From Endomychus coccineus (taxonomy: Eukaryota > Arthropoda > Insecta > Coleoptera > Endomychidae), in assembly GCA_958510875.1 (NCBI GenBank), contig OY294067.1:57176039-57240038 (forward strand): a stretch of 64,000 bases of DNA. The letters are read 5' to 3'. Position 1 is the first letter of the stretch. Each line of letters begins with the position of its first letter. Shown piece after piece: positions 37,165 through 49,835 of this stretch. A model generated the notes under the pieces. The model did no database searches. It saw only the letters and a program-made list of their open reading frames with translations, and was not told the DNA's origin. The translations under genes and the position numbers were made by a program.

Positions 37165-37495
37165 GCACATACCGCATTCATTTTTAGTATCACCTCTGAA
37201 AAACTCTAAAGAAAAAAGCGGTGTATTGAATTCACTAGAAGTACCGCTTTCATCCTTGGTAAACTGATGATAATTTTCAAGAATAAATGCGGTATGTCGA
37301 TTTTTGGAAAAAGTATTGAAATTTATGGAACTAAAAACTTGCTGTAAAATGCAAGGGATATATACTACAAGAATCCACAAAAATATTATTTATATGTCAT
37401 AATATGTGTAAGAGCCAAACCAAAAACTTTAAAAGTGAATATCTCAGTTTGCTGCCTCATGAACATACCACGTTTATCCTTATGAGGGCAGTGCT
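37165..37495. repeat. Right subterminal motif cluster and inverted end
   Basis: Contains ACATACCGCATTC (37169), AAGCGGTGTATT (37215), TACCGCTTTCATCC (37241), AATGCGGTATGTCG (37286) and CATACCACGTTTATCC (37465), ending near 37495 with GAGGGCAGTG. Confidence 0.65.
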
Positions 37496-38396
37496 ACTTT
37501 CTTACATTTTTCAAATATTTCCAAAATAGTCTTCTCTACAGACACTGGAAAAAATGATTCTAGCTACTCTTGTGTCATTGTACTATATCCTTGTTGGTGA
37601 TCATTTACAATTTTGGGAATCCAGTTTCACACGGATCTTGAGTCAATGAAAATGCTAATGTTATTTTTCCATTGGTAATTATGTAGGTTATACTGAACGT
37701 TTTGCATATCCGATCATTTCTACTTTTGCTAGATTTGATATGTTTTGAACAAAGTCCTTTAATGTCTTCATGTTCCTCCATACTCCATACATATTCCTCA
37801 CACAGTTTTCGAGAGTGTTTGTCATTAGTTTGCAAACTTCATTCGGACTCCAAGATCTCTGGTGTGATATCCTGCACACATTTTTCTTTCAAATTTCTCA
37901 AATTGGCAAAAGGATGTGACTTTATCCAAATTTCAATGAGGTCTTTGGAAATATATGCAGCTTATTTTCATCTCAGCCTTTATAGGTTAGTGTGTTCGCT
38001 ATATTTGCTAATTTTATTTTTCATATTGTCTGATCACCTACTGATTCGGGCATAGTTCGTTCATTTATCACGCATTAGGCACTTTCTAACTCAAAATTCT
38101 CCCTAGCAGCGCCCAACTAGTATATGCAGAAGAATCAAAACCTAATTTTTCGTGGATTTCACTTCGCTTATATAAATTTTCAATATTTTTTATAATTTTT
38201 TTCAGGAGTGCAAGAAACAAATACTCTTAGATTTACAGCGTTATGCACAGCAACATAACGTTCAACTATATATAACTGAGAAGTAACTGGACGCTTTTTT
38301 GGGAATCCTAATAATAATGAGATTTCATCTGTTGCCTGGTATAAGAATGTATTAGTCAACTGATGCAAATTTACAAGTTTCACGTATTTCAACAAT
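37496..38396. other. No recognised gene
   Basis: AT-rich DNA. A minus-strand open stretch at 38180-38395 has gene-like composition but no family match I can name. Confidence 0.35.
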
Positions 38397-39114
38397 TATG
38401 TCCTTGAGGAATGTCCTACATATTTCAAGATATTACACGTAAATAACAACGAACAAATGCCAAAAAGACAAGACGAGTCCTTTGACAAACTGTATAAAAT
38501 TAGACCAATTATAAATATGTTGACTAAAACCTATAACACCCAATTCATTATTTGTCGTAATGTATCTATCGACGAAAGTATGGTAAATTTCAGGAGGACA
38601 TCAAGCTTAAAACAGTATATGCCCATGAAACCCATTAAAAGATGTTTCAAAATCTGGGAAATTTGGTTTTCTGAAACTGGCTATTTGTAAAATTTTATTG
38701 TTTATTGAGGAAAATTTACATCCAAAGAAGAGGAGGACTCTCTAGGAGGAAAGACTGTCTCAGAACTATCCGCTCCTTTGCGAGACACAGGTCATGCGTT
38801 ATACTTTGATAACTTTTTTCTACAATACCCCTCATGTCAAAGCTGCTATCTCTTTGGATGTTATGCATTTCGCAAGAATTGAAAATTTTATCCAGAGAGA
38901 GATCTTGCTCCCGATGAGAATTTGAAAATAAATGATTAAGATTTTGCCAAAAGTAATGATGTATCTGTGGTAAAGTGGAAAGCTCGAGGATCGAAGAGTG
39001 TCATTTTTGTTAGCAAACTTCCATAGTCCTGGAAAGGTATGTGAAATACTAGGACAAACAAAACAGGAAAAAAAGAAGTGATCAAATATCCTCAAGCTAT
39101 TAAGGATAACAATA
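38397..39114 (+). pseudogene. piggyBac-like transposase, first part
   Basis: DDE transposase of the piggyBac type. Plus strand from 38397: MPKRQDESFDKLYKIRPIIN (38457 on), SIDESMVNFRRTSSLKQYMP with the catalytic Asp in SIDES, MKPIKRCFKIW and FSETGYL, to about 38690. It then continues in shifted frames through CLRTIRSFARH-like, FSTIPLMSKLLSL and a GKVESSRIEECHF-like region to about 39110. Several frameshifts and stops; inactive. The mariner at 39115-41211 interrupts it, and the C-terminal part resumes at 41212. Confidence 0.78.
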
Positions 39115-41211
39115 CAGGATGATCCATCTCAGACGAGCCACCCCGTATATTTCTTATCCCATAGTGAGTGGAAAAATCTTCCGAAACACGTCGAATGATT
39201 TTGTTTGGGGGACATCTTTTGACGTATATTTGAGGCTTGAACGAGCAACCCCCTGAAAGGGGGCGCTTAAACCCCTCAAAATTGAATAGGGGAGAGGGGT
39301 TGGGTGATACGTCATTTGAAAGGTCTTGGAAGCCTCTTTACAACGGTGTATGAAGAACGTGAATTTGATGAACCGTTTTTGCCAAAAATTAATTTTGTTG
39401 CTCGAATGCGCCACCTTGAATATTTTGGTTATTTGTACAAGCTCATTTTTATTAAGCCTTTTTTACGAACTTAAACAATCTTCAAAAAATCACATTCGTA
39501 AAAAAATTGAATTGTGTTGTCATGCTTACAATGAAAAAAATTAAATCTGCGTGTTTAAATCAAATGTTCAAATTGTCCTCCATTGACTTCCATACAATAA
39601 TACAATCTTGACTGAAAACCGTCTCTAACATTTCAGCATAATTGGAGTTATTTGACGACAATCATTTACAATTCGTTGGCGTAGTTCGTCCAAATTTTCA
39701 GGCTGAGTCACAAAAATCTTGGACTTAAGATGTCCCCACAAGAAGAAGTCCAGAGGGTTCCGGTCAGGAGATCGGGCAGGCCACTCCATAGGACCTCTTC
39801 TTCCAATCCAACGACCGGGGAATTGCAAATTGAGGTATTGGCGAACTGGTGCGGCTTAGTGAGGAGGAGTTCCGTCTTGTTGGAAATGCAATTGTCGCTC
39901 AAGTAGTAGTGGATCGTTTTCTAATTATTCAGTTATTAACGGATCAATCGCATTTTCCAACATTCCAAGATAAATTTCGCCATTTAAATTACCAGGGATA
40001 AACAGAGGTCCAATTAGGTGGTCTCCCAGAATTCCTACCCAAACGTTCAGCTTTTTCCGATGTTGAGTGTGAGCTTCTCGAAATACATGAGGATTTGTAT
40101 CGCTCCAAATTCTACAGTTACGCCGGTTAACCTCTCCATTAAGTAAAAAAGTGCATTCGTCAGAAAAGCAAACGTTGTACAAGAAATTTGGGTTATTGTT
40201 GATTCGCTCGACCATAATTTCGCAAAACTCTTGCCTTCGATCCCAATCATCATTATTTAATTCCTGAATTAATTTAATTTTGTACGGATGGAACTTGTGT
40301 TTATGTAAAATTCTGAGAACGTTAGATTGGCTAATACCGGAAGCTGCAGAAAGTTCTCGTACAGATTGTGTTTTTGGCATAAGTTGGACATGTCCCAATA
40401 CCGCCACAGCTGCTCCTTCATGATTAACAATTCCAATGGGTGCCCTTTTTTTATCCATTACTGAACCCGTCACCACAAATTTTGAAATCAATTCCATTAC
40501 GTACTTATGGCGAACGCTACGTTCAGGATGGTTTTCGTTAAATATCCTTGCAGCCGCTCGAGCATAAAGGCTAACCAGCTCAACACGTTCTTGCAATCTG
40601 TACACCATATTTTTTGAAATTTTAACCAAATCAGCAAAGTAGTAACTAAACAGATTGATTAAAATCATGGAATGATCGAAGTAACGTTAAAACCAGATAA
40701 ACACCTTCTAAGAACAAAAAATGAAGGCAACATAAGCGAATGTTTTGCTCTTTTTTTATTTATTAGTTTGAGAGAATGTATTATTGTATGGAAGTCAATG
40801 GAGGACAATTTGAACATTTGATTTATACACGCAGATTTAATTTTTTTCATTGTAAGCATGACAACACAATTCAATTTTTTTACGAATGTGATTTTTTGAA
40901 GATTGTTTAAGTTTGTAGAAAGGCTTAATAAAAATGAGCTTGTACATTGTACAAATAACCAAAATATTCAAGGTGGCGCATTCGAGCAACAAAATTGATT
41001 TTTGCGAAAACGGTTCATCAAATTTACGTTTTTCATACACCGTTGTAAAGAGGCTTCCAAGACCTTACAAATGACGTATCACTCAACCCCTCTCCCCTAT
41101 TCAATTTTGAGGGGTTGAAGAGCCCCCCATTAGGGGGTTGCTCGTTCAAGCCTCAAATATACTATGGGATAAGAAATATACGGGGTGGCTGGTCTGAGAT
41201 GGAACAACCTG
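39115..41211 (-). mobile_element. Mariner-like element with ~0.5-kb inverted repeats
   Basis: Begins CAGGATGATCCATCTCAGAC and ends with the complement; flanked by TA (39113-39114 and 41212-41213). Inverted arms are unusually long for mariners: about 39115-39606 against 40772-41211, including a matching CCCTCTCCCCTATTCAATTTTG region and CACATTCGTAAAAAAATTGA. The left arm has a ~50-bp extra segment near 39170-39230. The transposase lies between the arms on the minus strand and is broken. The insertion splits a piggyBac relic. Confidence 0.85.
39625..40608 (-). pseudogene. Mariner (IS630/Tc1) transposase, two nonsense codons
   Basis: The frame runs from MVYRLQERVELVSLYARAAA (ATG at 40608; a Met 20 codons upstream is an alternative) through a helix-turn-helix-like SVRELSAASGISQSNVLRIL, the first catalytic Asp in CFSDECTFLLNG, the second in FQQDGTPPH and the third in WPARSPDRNPLDFFLWG, ending near 39625. 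Asp2 to Asp3 is about 37 residues, a DDxD arrangement as in maT-like groups. Two in-frame TAA codons, at 39925-39927 and shortly downstream after GTPPH, truncate it; the frame is otherwise continuous, so decay is recent. The helix-turn-helix would bind the element ends. Confidence 0.88.
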
Positions 41212-41640
41212 TATATTGTTCTATTATTTTTTGGATACATTCAATGAAAATTTCTACTTCATTCACTGTCAAATAAGGAAAAAGTCAAGTAACAAGATAA
41301 TACCTGAACTAGAATTTCGAAGTATTTTAGCTAACCAACTGATGGACAATTACAGTGGAGTGAGTAAAAAAGGTTCACAAAAGTTCACAAGGCAGCAAAA
41401 AATTGATAAAATGGGAAAAAATACTAATATTTCAATTCCAAATACTGTACGACAGACAAGTTTTGTTGCACATTTATCTACAAATTGCACATACAGAAGA
41501 TGTGCCTTCTGTAGCACAAAAAAAGTGTGAAAAGCTCAAATAGTATTCCACGTCAAATGTAACGTAGAATTATGTGTTCTGAACCATTTCACGCAAAATA
41601 GATGGAAAAAGGGTTTTTGTGATTCAAATATAAAAAATAC
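41212..41640 (+). pseudogene. piggyBac-like transposase, C-terminal part
   Basis: Continuation of the relic at 38397-39114 after the mariner. It reads FYYFLDTFNENFYFIHC, then FRSILANQLMDNYSGVSKKG and the cysteine-rich end CTYRRCAFCSTKKV, then KCNVELCVLNHF. This matches the zinc-finger-like C-terminus of piggyBac transposases. About 25-30 residues of the family's GGVD region seem to be missing at the mariner junction. Confidence 0.75.
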
Positions 41641-42219
41641 GTTTTTCCGATATTATGTCAACTCTTAATTTTGGAATTAAATTTTTGTGTTTATTGTATT
41701 TTTTATTGCATCTATCACTTTCGTTCTTTATTTGATGATGATAACAGAAGTGCCATCTATAATATCCACAGAGCATGTCCTACGTGTTGGCGTTATACAT
41801 GAATAGTGGCACGCGACCACCTATTTTTTCGAAAACAAATAGTTAATTTTTTTCCAAATCATCTATATGTTATTCTTGACGAGTGAAAATATTTAAAAAT
41901 TGCACAACTAAAAATAGTTTTGTCCTTTAAGCGGTCAAATCGCCATTAAGTATTCCATGAGGTTGAAAAATGATATAATAATGATAAGCGTATATTTTTC
42001 TATTGTAGTTTTCAGTGTTGAATGTGCATTTTATTTGCCTTATGAAAGTTAGGACCTGCGAACTCTTTTTTTCTGGCAAATAATTCTCTTCCACTATAAC
42101 AGTATATGGTCTAGCCAACGTTTCGTTAACAATTAAAATAAAGCAATCTTTTGAAACGTTTATTGCAATTTTTGAGCTTGTGAATCATCTGAACCTCTTG
42201 TTTTTAATAATTTTGCAGA

Positions 42220-42430
42220 GAAACTCGTCGAGTAATGGCTCTTGACACCAGCTCACCAGCCATTTGCAGAAACAAATTTCGTCACAAAACGAATCCCTGA
42301 GGAACACCAGCGTTGATAAGTGTCCTAAGAGACTCCATTAACCACATGGAGTGATGCATCTGAAGATGAGTTTGTTGATTGCTTTCTCCTTTACTTTAAA
42401 GATCATAGATAGTAGTTAGTCGAGTCAATT
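42220..42430 (-). pseudogene. LINE reverse transcriptase fragment
   Basis: Minus strand reads HHSMWLMESLRTLINAGVPQ then GFVL, the VPQGSVL box of the Jockey/CR1 type. Short and degraded. Confidence 0.55.
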
Positions 42431-42603
42431 TAGCAATAAAGCTCGGAATTTTTTCCAAACAGACCAATTAACTTAATTTTTTTTGCAAATCGTTCCTGGA
42501 CGGATACTAAACGATATTGAACTTTAAGATCGAGTCGCTCGACTGTAAAATTTGTAAAATTGGTAAGTATTGCCAAAATTGGCTGGAAAACTCCAATTTT
42601 TCT

Positions 42604-42836
42604 GACATAAAATTGGCCAATTTCTAGCTACCGCGGTATAAAATGGTAAATCTGAACTCGGAATCGTGATCAGCGACCTCGAAAACCCCCGAGTGAAATG
42701 TTTCAGTCATTTTCAACATAAATTACGAAATTATTAAATTTTTCAGACATATAATTGACCAATTTCTAGATACAGCGGTCGAAAATGGTAAATCTAACTT
42801 CGGAATCGTGATCAGCCACCCCGAAACCCCCCGGGT
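42604..42836. repeat. Two tandem units with the GTGATCAGC word
   Basis: Direct units (about 42604-42698 and 42748-42836) share CCAATTTCTAG, AAAATGGTAAATCT, CGGAATCGTGATCAGC and CCCGRGTG. The word is the same as in fold-back families A and B. Confidence 0.65.
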
Positions 42837-42849
42837 GGAGATGAAATTA

Positions 42850-44211
42850 CGTAGGTACATATTATGAAAAACAACGGTACAATGGTTCCTCTTTGAAATC
42901 GATACATAATAGTTTACAAAATGTTGAATACGTCACCGCCCAGGCTTAAACAATAAAATATCAAACATACACCTCAGGGTATAACGAACAATGCAACTAT
43001 TACCGAATCTAAATATTCGCTAAAGTCTCATGTTGAAAAGATAGATTAACATCAATGAAGCAACAAGTCCTTAGAAAGAAAGTTAATACCGGGTATATTG
43101 GATGGTATCATACTAAAGAGACACATATCGGCTATAATCTAATCACAAAACTTTCATTGATTAAAATTTGATTGCTGCTCGATTGCTGTTGTAGAGGTGT
43201 GAATACATCACTAAGTGATAGCTTTCATAATAGGATTGTTTTACATGATTTGAAGCGGTCGTATCCGAATGAATTAATTGAATAAATCATTGTACATTTT
43301 CGACGTTTACTACGAGTAAATTTCATGCGAATAAATTAAGAATATAACACTAATTGGTCCTTGAATAAATATTTCAGCATCTAATAGCAACCTCATAATA
43401 ATTAATAATACGATATTCAAGTCAATTTGTACTAATTTTTAGATATTCCATTTGTGGCGCGCAAATTATCAGGGCATGAGTAATAGTTATTTACTTAACA
43501 AGTGCTGGAAGATACTTCCTATATCTGTCATGTATCATGTATTGGGTACAAAATGTTTCCTATAAGCATGCGGATAACATCTAAGACATATGAAACAAAA
43601 ACTTTATTTAATGATGAATATTAAAATTGAATGTTTAGTTTGAGGCTGTGTTTAAATGTTATGTGGACGTTAACTGAAAAGATTGCAATTCGGATATGAT
43701 TTCACTTGGGACCATATATCGCTCAGGCTGGTGAATCAGGATCTTGATCAGTTATTGTTTGTAAAATCACTACTTTTAAGTACTCGGAAGCTGTATAGCA
43801 GTATATTTTCCAATAGTTTATTGGTCATTTCTTTTATAATTTTCAGATTGGGCTGGGCTTTAGTTATTGGAAATACATCAAATCATAAAAGAACACTACA
43901 TTGAATAATAAACTATGAAAAAATTTTAAATAAATTTTTTTTATAGGAATGAAAAACATAGTCGGTTCTTCAGACTAAAAATGGTACTTAAACTTACAAA
44001 GGTATTACTAGCTAAATAAATATACAGAGATAAGGGCTGACTAAATGATTGAGAATCCAGATTGTTAACAACTAACTTACTGGAATACAGATTGTATAAA
44101 CTAACGAATTAAAATCTAATAATTAATCTGCGACATGCTTGTGCGAGAAGAGATTAAGAAGCGGAGAGTAGGATAATCCACCCAATTATCAGATAAATGA
44201 AGTGAACTGTG
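42850..44211. other. No gene recognised
   Basis: AT-rich DNA without motifs I can assign. Confidence 0.4.
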
Positions 44212-45188
44212 ATTAAATGAAAGAACAATCACTTTGTTTTTATGCCACTTTTAATAATAACATGAAAACGTTACTTCAGTTTCAACACCGGAGTGTATCT
44301 GTTTGGTAATGTCACTCCGGTGTTGAAACTCGGAAAACGTTAATTGAATCCCACTTATAAAATCATATTACGTGAATGTAATCCTGGGTTTCAATATAAT
44401 TCCCAGAATATTCTTAGAAATGAGAGTGTTAGGATTAGCGCGATTACAATATTTACATTCAACAAAGTTAGGTTATTAAGTTAGGTTAGGTAAGGTTTGG
44501 TTAGGTCAGCTTAGTTTAGGTTAAGTTATGTTAGGTTAGGTTAGGTTAAAAATAAGGGGGTACAATAAACAATCATTATTGGTTATTATGAGAGTGTTGA
44601 GATTAGCGCGACTACAATATTTGCATTCTATATCAATAAAGTTAGGTTAGTAGATTAGGTTATATTACTTTATGTTAGGTTAGGTAAGGTTGGAAACAAA
44701 GGGGGTACAATATTGTTTATATGAGAGAGAGTGTTAAGATCAGCGCGAGTACAATGTTGGCATTCTATACCAAAGTTAGGTAAGGTTAGGTTAGGTTAGA
44801 AGCAGAGGGAGTACAATAAACAATCATTATTGATTATTATGAGTGTTAAAATTACAATATTTGCATTCTACATCAACAAAGTTAGGCTAGTTTCGATACA
44901 AAGGGGGTACAATAAAAAACCGTTATTGGTTATTGTGGAAATACTTGCGTACAGAAGGATGATTGGCCTAGGCAGCACTACATGCTAATTATATGACCTG
45001 ACAACCAGGTATATACCTGGTACTTAGTTCACGTAGCCCTCAAAACACCCGGGACTGAATTTACCTACATAGAATGGTAATTAATACATGTCGGACTCAA
45101 TTTACGTTGACCCTTGAAACTATAGTAACGTTTTCATGTTATTATTAAAAGTATAAAATGAAAGTAATTGTTCTTTCATTTAATCATA
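44212..45188. mobile_element. Inverted-repeat element with TTAGG tracts
   Basis: Ends at 44212-44275 and 45128-45188 are inverted copies (GATTAAATGAAAGAACAAT; TTTTAATAATAACATGAAAA). Inside is a 17-bp perfect hairpin, GTTTCAACACCGGAGTG against its complement (about 44279-44328). Then come three to four ~140-165-bp tandem units, each with GAGTGTT, TTAGCGCG, TACAATATTTGCATTC, a run of (TTAGG)n variants and GGGGGTACAATAAACAATCA. No coding sequence. Confidence 0.6.
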
Positions 45189-46440
45189 ATGATGAATTAC
45201 CATGAAGTAACGGCTTCTACTATATAAACAAACGGATAAAACCCGTAATTATCAAGAATACGTATTAACATGTGATATCTTTCACAGCAAATCGCCCCAA
45301 GGAGTAAACGCCACTAAGCCCAATGAAACAACATTTAGGGGCAAAATCATTGACTTTTAATCGTATCAAGCACAGATGACTAAATGGACAAAAAGAACTA
45401 AGACATAATTAGACTCGTACATAGTAAAAATCGCTTTTACCGCACTTAAAGCCTATATTCGTACAGAAGTGTCGACAAAATATACCGAATTGTAACAAAG
45501 GATGAATATACGCATGATGGATAAATTGGTCGTTGAACTGGTCATCACTTCTTGGGTTGTTACCTTAAATAGGAGGATTCACAACTATAATGCCAATGTC
45601 ACAACCAATTCCAGCCTGTTTTCTGGGTTATGAAGATCCCGCCTGTAATGGCATTGGTAGTAAACGGTTTTGTTTAATTAATAATGATAGTAACAAATCC
45701 CTGAAATTGAAGTTTTAGAACTAATTTTGGGAAAACTTTTTGAACAACTGCAATTCTATCGATGAGATACCTCACAGTAATGCAAAGACACTTGAATACT
45801 ATATGTTATCGTCCTTTTTTTAATCTGAGCTTCAGTTAATTTTATTCTCTATTTACTTTCCTTGTTTGAAGAATCTATTATTGGCTATCCCGATAATGTA
45901 AGTGTGTTAGTACAACAGCTAACACCTAATTTCGATTTTTCATACGCTTATGTATTTTAACAGTGACTTCAAGTCAATATTTTTAGAATGTGACTCGGTA
46001 ACGTTTTAATATTGAAGCAAAACGAAATTCCAACCCAAAGTACATCCGCGCCTCGCAAAACCGTCTAACCAAACAATAACTGAATAAGTTGTTATTGATA
46101 ATAGAATAAAGTAAAATCAATCTTTAAACTTCTACATCAACACATGAATAGTAATGTTGGAAAATGGGAGTGTCTGGGCTGCTATTTTTACACTTGATGC
46201 GGATTCCTCTGTTTTTCTTAGTTTATAGAAGTTTTCACTCTCGTTTGGAAATATGTCGCTATTTTTATAGTTTCAGACCAACAGAAGATTTACTTGTTAC
46301 TGCTACGAAACACACTAAATGATCTTTTTCATCTTTGAAATAAACTAGTCATTATTCATTACGATATAACGCCTTCTTGGGAAATTTTCTTCATATTTGT
46401 CGCTCCCAAACTTTCTTTTCTTTCTTTCCTTCCGTTTTTC
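45189..46440. other. No gene recognised
   Basis: Plain AT-rich DNA on both strands. Confidence 0.4.
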
Positions 46441-47110
46441 TCTCAGATTATTCACCCATTGCGGTAGTGTCATGGACTCTTCTCCAATACAATGTTCTTC
46501 AACGCTGATGTGTCTTCCAGGGCTCTTCGATCACCAAATCATTCTCAACTCCATACCAACGATCTGTTGGAAGTGACTTCCTGTCCCCCCCTCCTCAGCT
46601 TCGCAAATGATGCTACACTTCATACCGCTTTCTCCTCTAGAGACTCTATATTATTCAATGAAGCCAGAGGGAAAAGACAGAGACAGGTCGATCCAATAGA
46701 AGAATTTGAAATGGGGATCTGATGGCCCTAATGTGATGTCAGGTACTCATGACGCTACTTTCTAGACCAAACTCCCCGAAGAGAGACATAGTCACCCCCA
46801 GGAGCTCCGTAGTGTCTGAGCACTAGTATCGGGGTTTCTTCCGCTTCTTTGCATGCACTAGGCCGATCCTTCTGATATGGCTGTGGATTATGCAGTATCT
46901 CGTCATGAATCATGTTATGTTATTGCTGCTTCCCTTCATGCTATCCAAGACATTATTTTTTCCTAAGTTTGTCTCGGAGGATCTTGAACTGTTATTGTCC
47001 CGCCAGAGTACTGTTTTCTTTGTGTTCTGATGAGGACATTTGCTGAATAGTATGAGCCCTTATACCGCAGAAGGGTTCCGGTCCTATGAGAATTGTTTCA
47101 GCTCCTGTTC
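46441..47110 (+). pseudogene. LINE reverse transcriptase fragment
   Basis: Reads LHTNDLLEV and FANDATLHTAFSSRDS (the FADD box is FAND), then RGKRQRQVDPIEEFEM, the segment homologous to the GA-expanded site of the LINE at 28500-31230. Decays after 46740. Confidence 0.65.
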
Positions 47111-48789
47111 ATTTCCTGCAATTCCTGTATGTTCTGGGACCCAATGATGAGGGACTCTGTTTATTTTGGTTATGCTGGTGAAAACAACCCTTGAGGTATG
47201 CCCTTCTTTTTGTATCATTTGTTCAGTCTATAACTCTCAAATATTTAAGAAAAATACAATTGCCTTCCTCGTCTCAACATGCTCCTCTACTGGTTCAGAC
47301 GGTACTCCACGAGCATGTGCTTATCTCTCGTGCATAAAATTGGAAGCTAGTTCTATGTCTGATGTCTTTCCGTTTTCCTCACTATACGTTGTATAAGGGA
47401 AGTATTGTTATCTATATCAAAGAAATTATTTCGGAATTTTACAGAAATGTCCACTTTGAGCCCTCCGGAATCGAACTAGACTATTTTTGATATGGTGTCT
47501 GTGTGTGCGTGCGTATGTGATTCAAAACTGTAACAGATATTTTATTTAATCACAATCAGGAACCTATTTACCTATAGATGTGACAGAAATTTTCATTTCA
47601 GTAGTCAAGTTACGTCATCGATGTCACGTCACCTTTGATTTTATGTCTTTCCTCTGTGGCATCGAACCATACTTTATACAGTACAGTTCAATGGTCTGTG
47701 GTATCATGGAAGTTAGGTCATATAAAGTCAATAATTTTGATGTGTGTCAGTGGGTGTTACTATGAAACAAGGTTATGTTATAGTATGAATGATTTTGAAA
47801 GTCAACCTGACAGCAGGTATCAGCATAAAACAGAGTTATAAAAGTTATTTATAATTTGAGTGAGATATAAGCATTAGTAACGCCCGCATGCGAGGTTAGT
47901 ACACACAGTCCAAGCAATAGACGACGACCTAATGTTAAATTTGCAGGAGTTAATACCGTGAAAAAAAAAATATGAGCGTCTAGGAAATTAAATTTAAAGG
48001 TTAGTTTCTGTTTCATGCAACTCGATCCGAAATGGCGAACATAACCTAAAAAATCAGCTAGATCTTCTCAGCGGATCATCCTAGAGTAGCGATTCCGGGC
48101 TTATTTTCTTCTTGAAGAGTTGTGCTATAGTCCTATTAAAGAAATATAGCGATTTTTCGAATTTTAAGGATAAAAAAATGACTGAAAAAATTGCACCTTT
48201 TTTTCAGATAAGTCAATTTTTATTTTAGGGAAATGTCTGTCGGAAATCGATTCCTGACATTTTCTCACAAATTACCAAAGAAAAATGTTCCATTCACGAC
48301 CTTCTGGACTAGAGAAAATTTTTTTATTTCAAAAAAGTCTGTTAGACGCAATACACATTCTACAGAAGTGTACGTTATGAATGTTAAATATTTACATTTT
48401 AAATAAAAAATACTAGGATATGTTTCATTGAAAATGATAAGAAAATTGAAGCCCCGTGCTATTTCACAACAGAGTTTGTTGATAGTAAGAGAAAAAATAT
48501 GCCAGGTGAAACTGTTGCTGAAATTCCTTTTACGTTATTTACAATAGGGCTATACATACGTTAGTAGAAGATACATTTGTGAAACATGAATAGTTATTTG
48601 AGGATCTAGATTGGTTAGCCCCCCGTTTCTTCAGAGATATTGCAAATTTTCCTCAAGATCCACTTAAAAATGAACAAATTTCTAGCCTTGATGAAATTTG
48701 TACATCTACCGATACATTAGTCGATCGCTGCCAAAATTATGTAGGCCGTTATTGCAAACACTGTGCTACCGTTACTACTAAGATATAAC
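47111..48789. other. No gene recognised
   Basis: Several short open frames without family resemblance. A gene-like stretch near 48590-48780 could be further LINE sequence upstream of the next relic. Confidence 0.35.
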
Positions 48790-49570
48790 GTTATGCCAGA
48801 AGAAGAACGTGGATTTGTACCTGGCCGTTCAGTCGTAACCAACCTATTCAACACTAGGAATTAATCGTAAGCAAAGCACATCATCTATCTAGATTTTGCC
48901 AAGGTCTCCGATCAGGTTTCAAAGTTTCGTTTCTTTGCAAAACTTAAACGCTTTGGGATATGTGGAAACCTACTATCCTGGATATCTGGATTCATCACCG
49001 ACAAAACTGTCTGTGTCAGAGTTGGTGCATGCTGCTCTCTCAATAACGTCGTCTCAAGTGAAGTTCTCAAGGGATGTGTGCTTGGTCTTTTGCTGTTCTT
49101 GGTATACACTCCCGACATGTCTTATTATAGTTAATCTAAATTCTCATCTTTTGCCAAAGATTTGATGCTTTATGCAGATCCTACCACTAGCCATGCCCAA
49201 TTACGTAGTGATCTGAACATTATTGATTGATGGTGCTTGGAGTGGCCTCTTGCCCTGAACGTGAATAAACGTGTTGTTATTTACATGAGTAGAAATAACC
49301 CTCGTTATCAGTACCTCATTTTAATCAATATTTCCTCATTTAAATAAAGAAGACTTCGTGGCGATCTAATTATAGCTTATGGTATTTAACATAATCTATT
49401 CGGAGTAGACCTCAGCTCAATTCTCACTATGAACGAGGATGACCGCTTACGTGGATACCTCTTAAGCTCAAAAGCGGGATCTTCAAATCCAGGCGTACAC
49501 TGTACTCCTCAGAATTTTTCTGGTCGTGCGTTGCTTGTGCTGCGTCTGTGAATCTTTTCAAAAATCAGTT
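48790..49570 (+). pseudogene. LINE reverse transcriptase fragment, another family
   Basis: Reads EEERGFVPGRSVVTNLFNTR, IYLDFAKVSDQVSKFRFFAK, FGICGNLLSWISGFITDKTV, then VLKGCVLGLLLFLVYTPDM (VPQGSVLGPLLF changed) and SFAKDLMLYAD (SFADDLKLYAD changed). Catalytic boxes and several stops are mutated. It differs from the other LINEs in the window, with the FVPGRS start typical of a second Jockey/CR1-type lineage. Confidence 0.75.
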
Positions 49571-49835
49571 TGATTTGTAGTGCAACTGTGCATGTACGTA
49601 CCTATTCTTTCAAATTATTGTGTATCTCTTAGACTTACTTAATATTCAATTTTTCTTGTTCCTTGACTTTATATGATTAATTCAACAGTCCTTCCCATTT
49701 ATTTAATGATAACAATAGAGAGTGAATGAAGGGTCTATCCCGTTTCGTCTCGTGGAATCACTACTATCCAACATTGACATGAGTGTTTTGCGTGTATATC
49801 TCCAGTATGAGAACTGCCAACAACTCTTCCTCAAA

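Larger units (their letters stand above)
33768..37495 (+). mobile_element. DNA transposon candidate carrying a DUF7869-like protein
   Basis: Imperfect ~34-bp inverted ends: left has CCTAAGGATGAACGCCGTAT, right (inverted) ATAAGGATAAACGTGGTATG. Just inside lie repeated GCGGTAT-containing motifs in both orientations, at least seven at the left (33784-34060) and five at the right (37165-37480). Terminal CACTGCC-like bases with dense subterminal repeats recall CACTA/EnSpm-type elements, where the transposase binds such repeats; this is an analogy only. The target duplication is unclear. Between the ends lie two plus-strand ORFs and a probable 5' untranslated intron (donor ATG|GTAAGTAC at about 34218, acceptor TTTCAG ending 34755). 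Confidence 0.6.

Noticed and set aside
38180..38395. 71-codon minus-strand frame beside the piggyBac relic
   Set aside because: Gene-like composition but no recognisable family or motif, and no start or splice context that convinced me.
44466..44560. A telomere end
   Set aside because: TTAGG runs are short, degenerate and embedded in an inverted-repeat element far from any sequence end.
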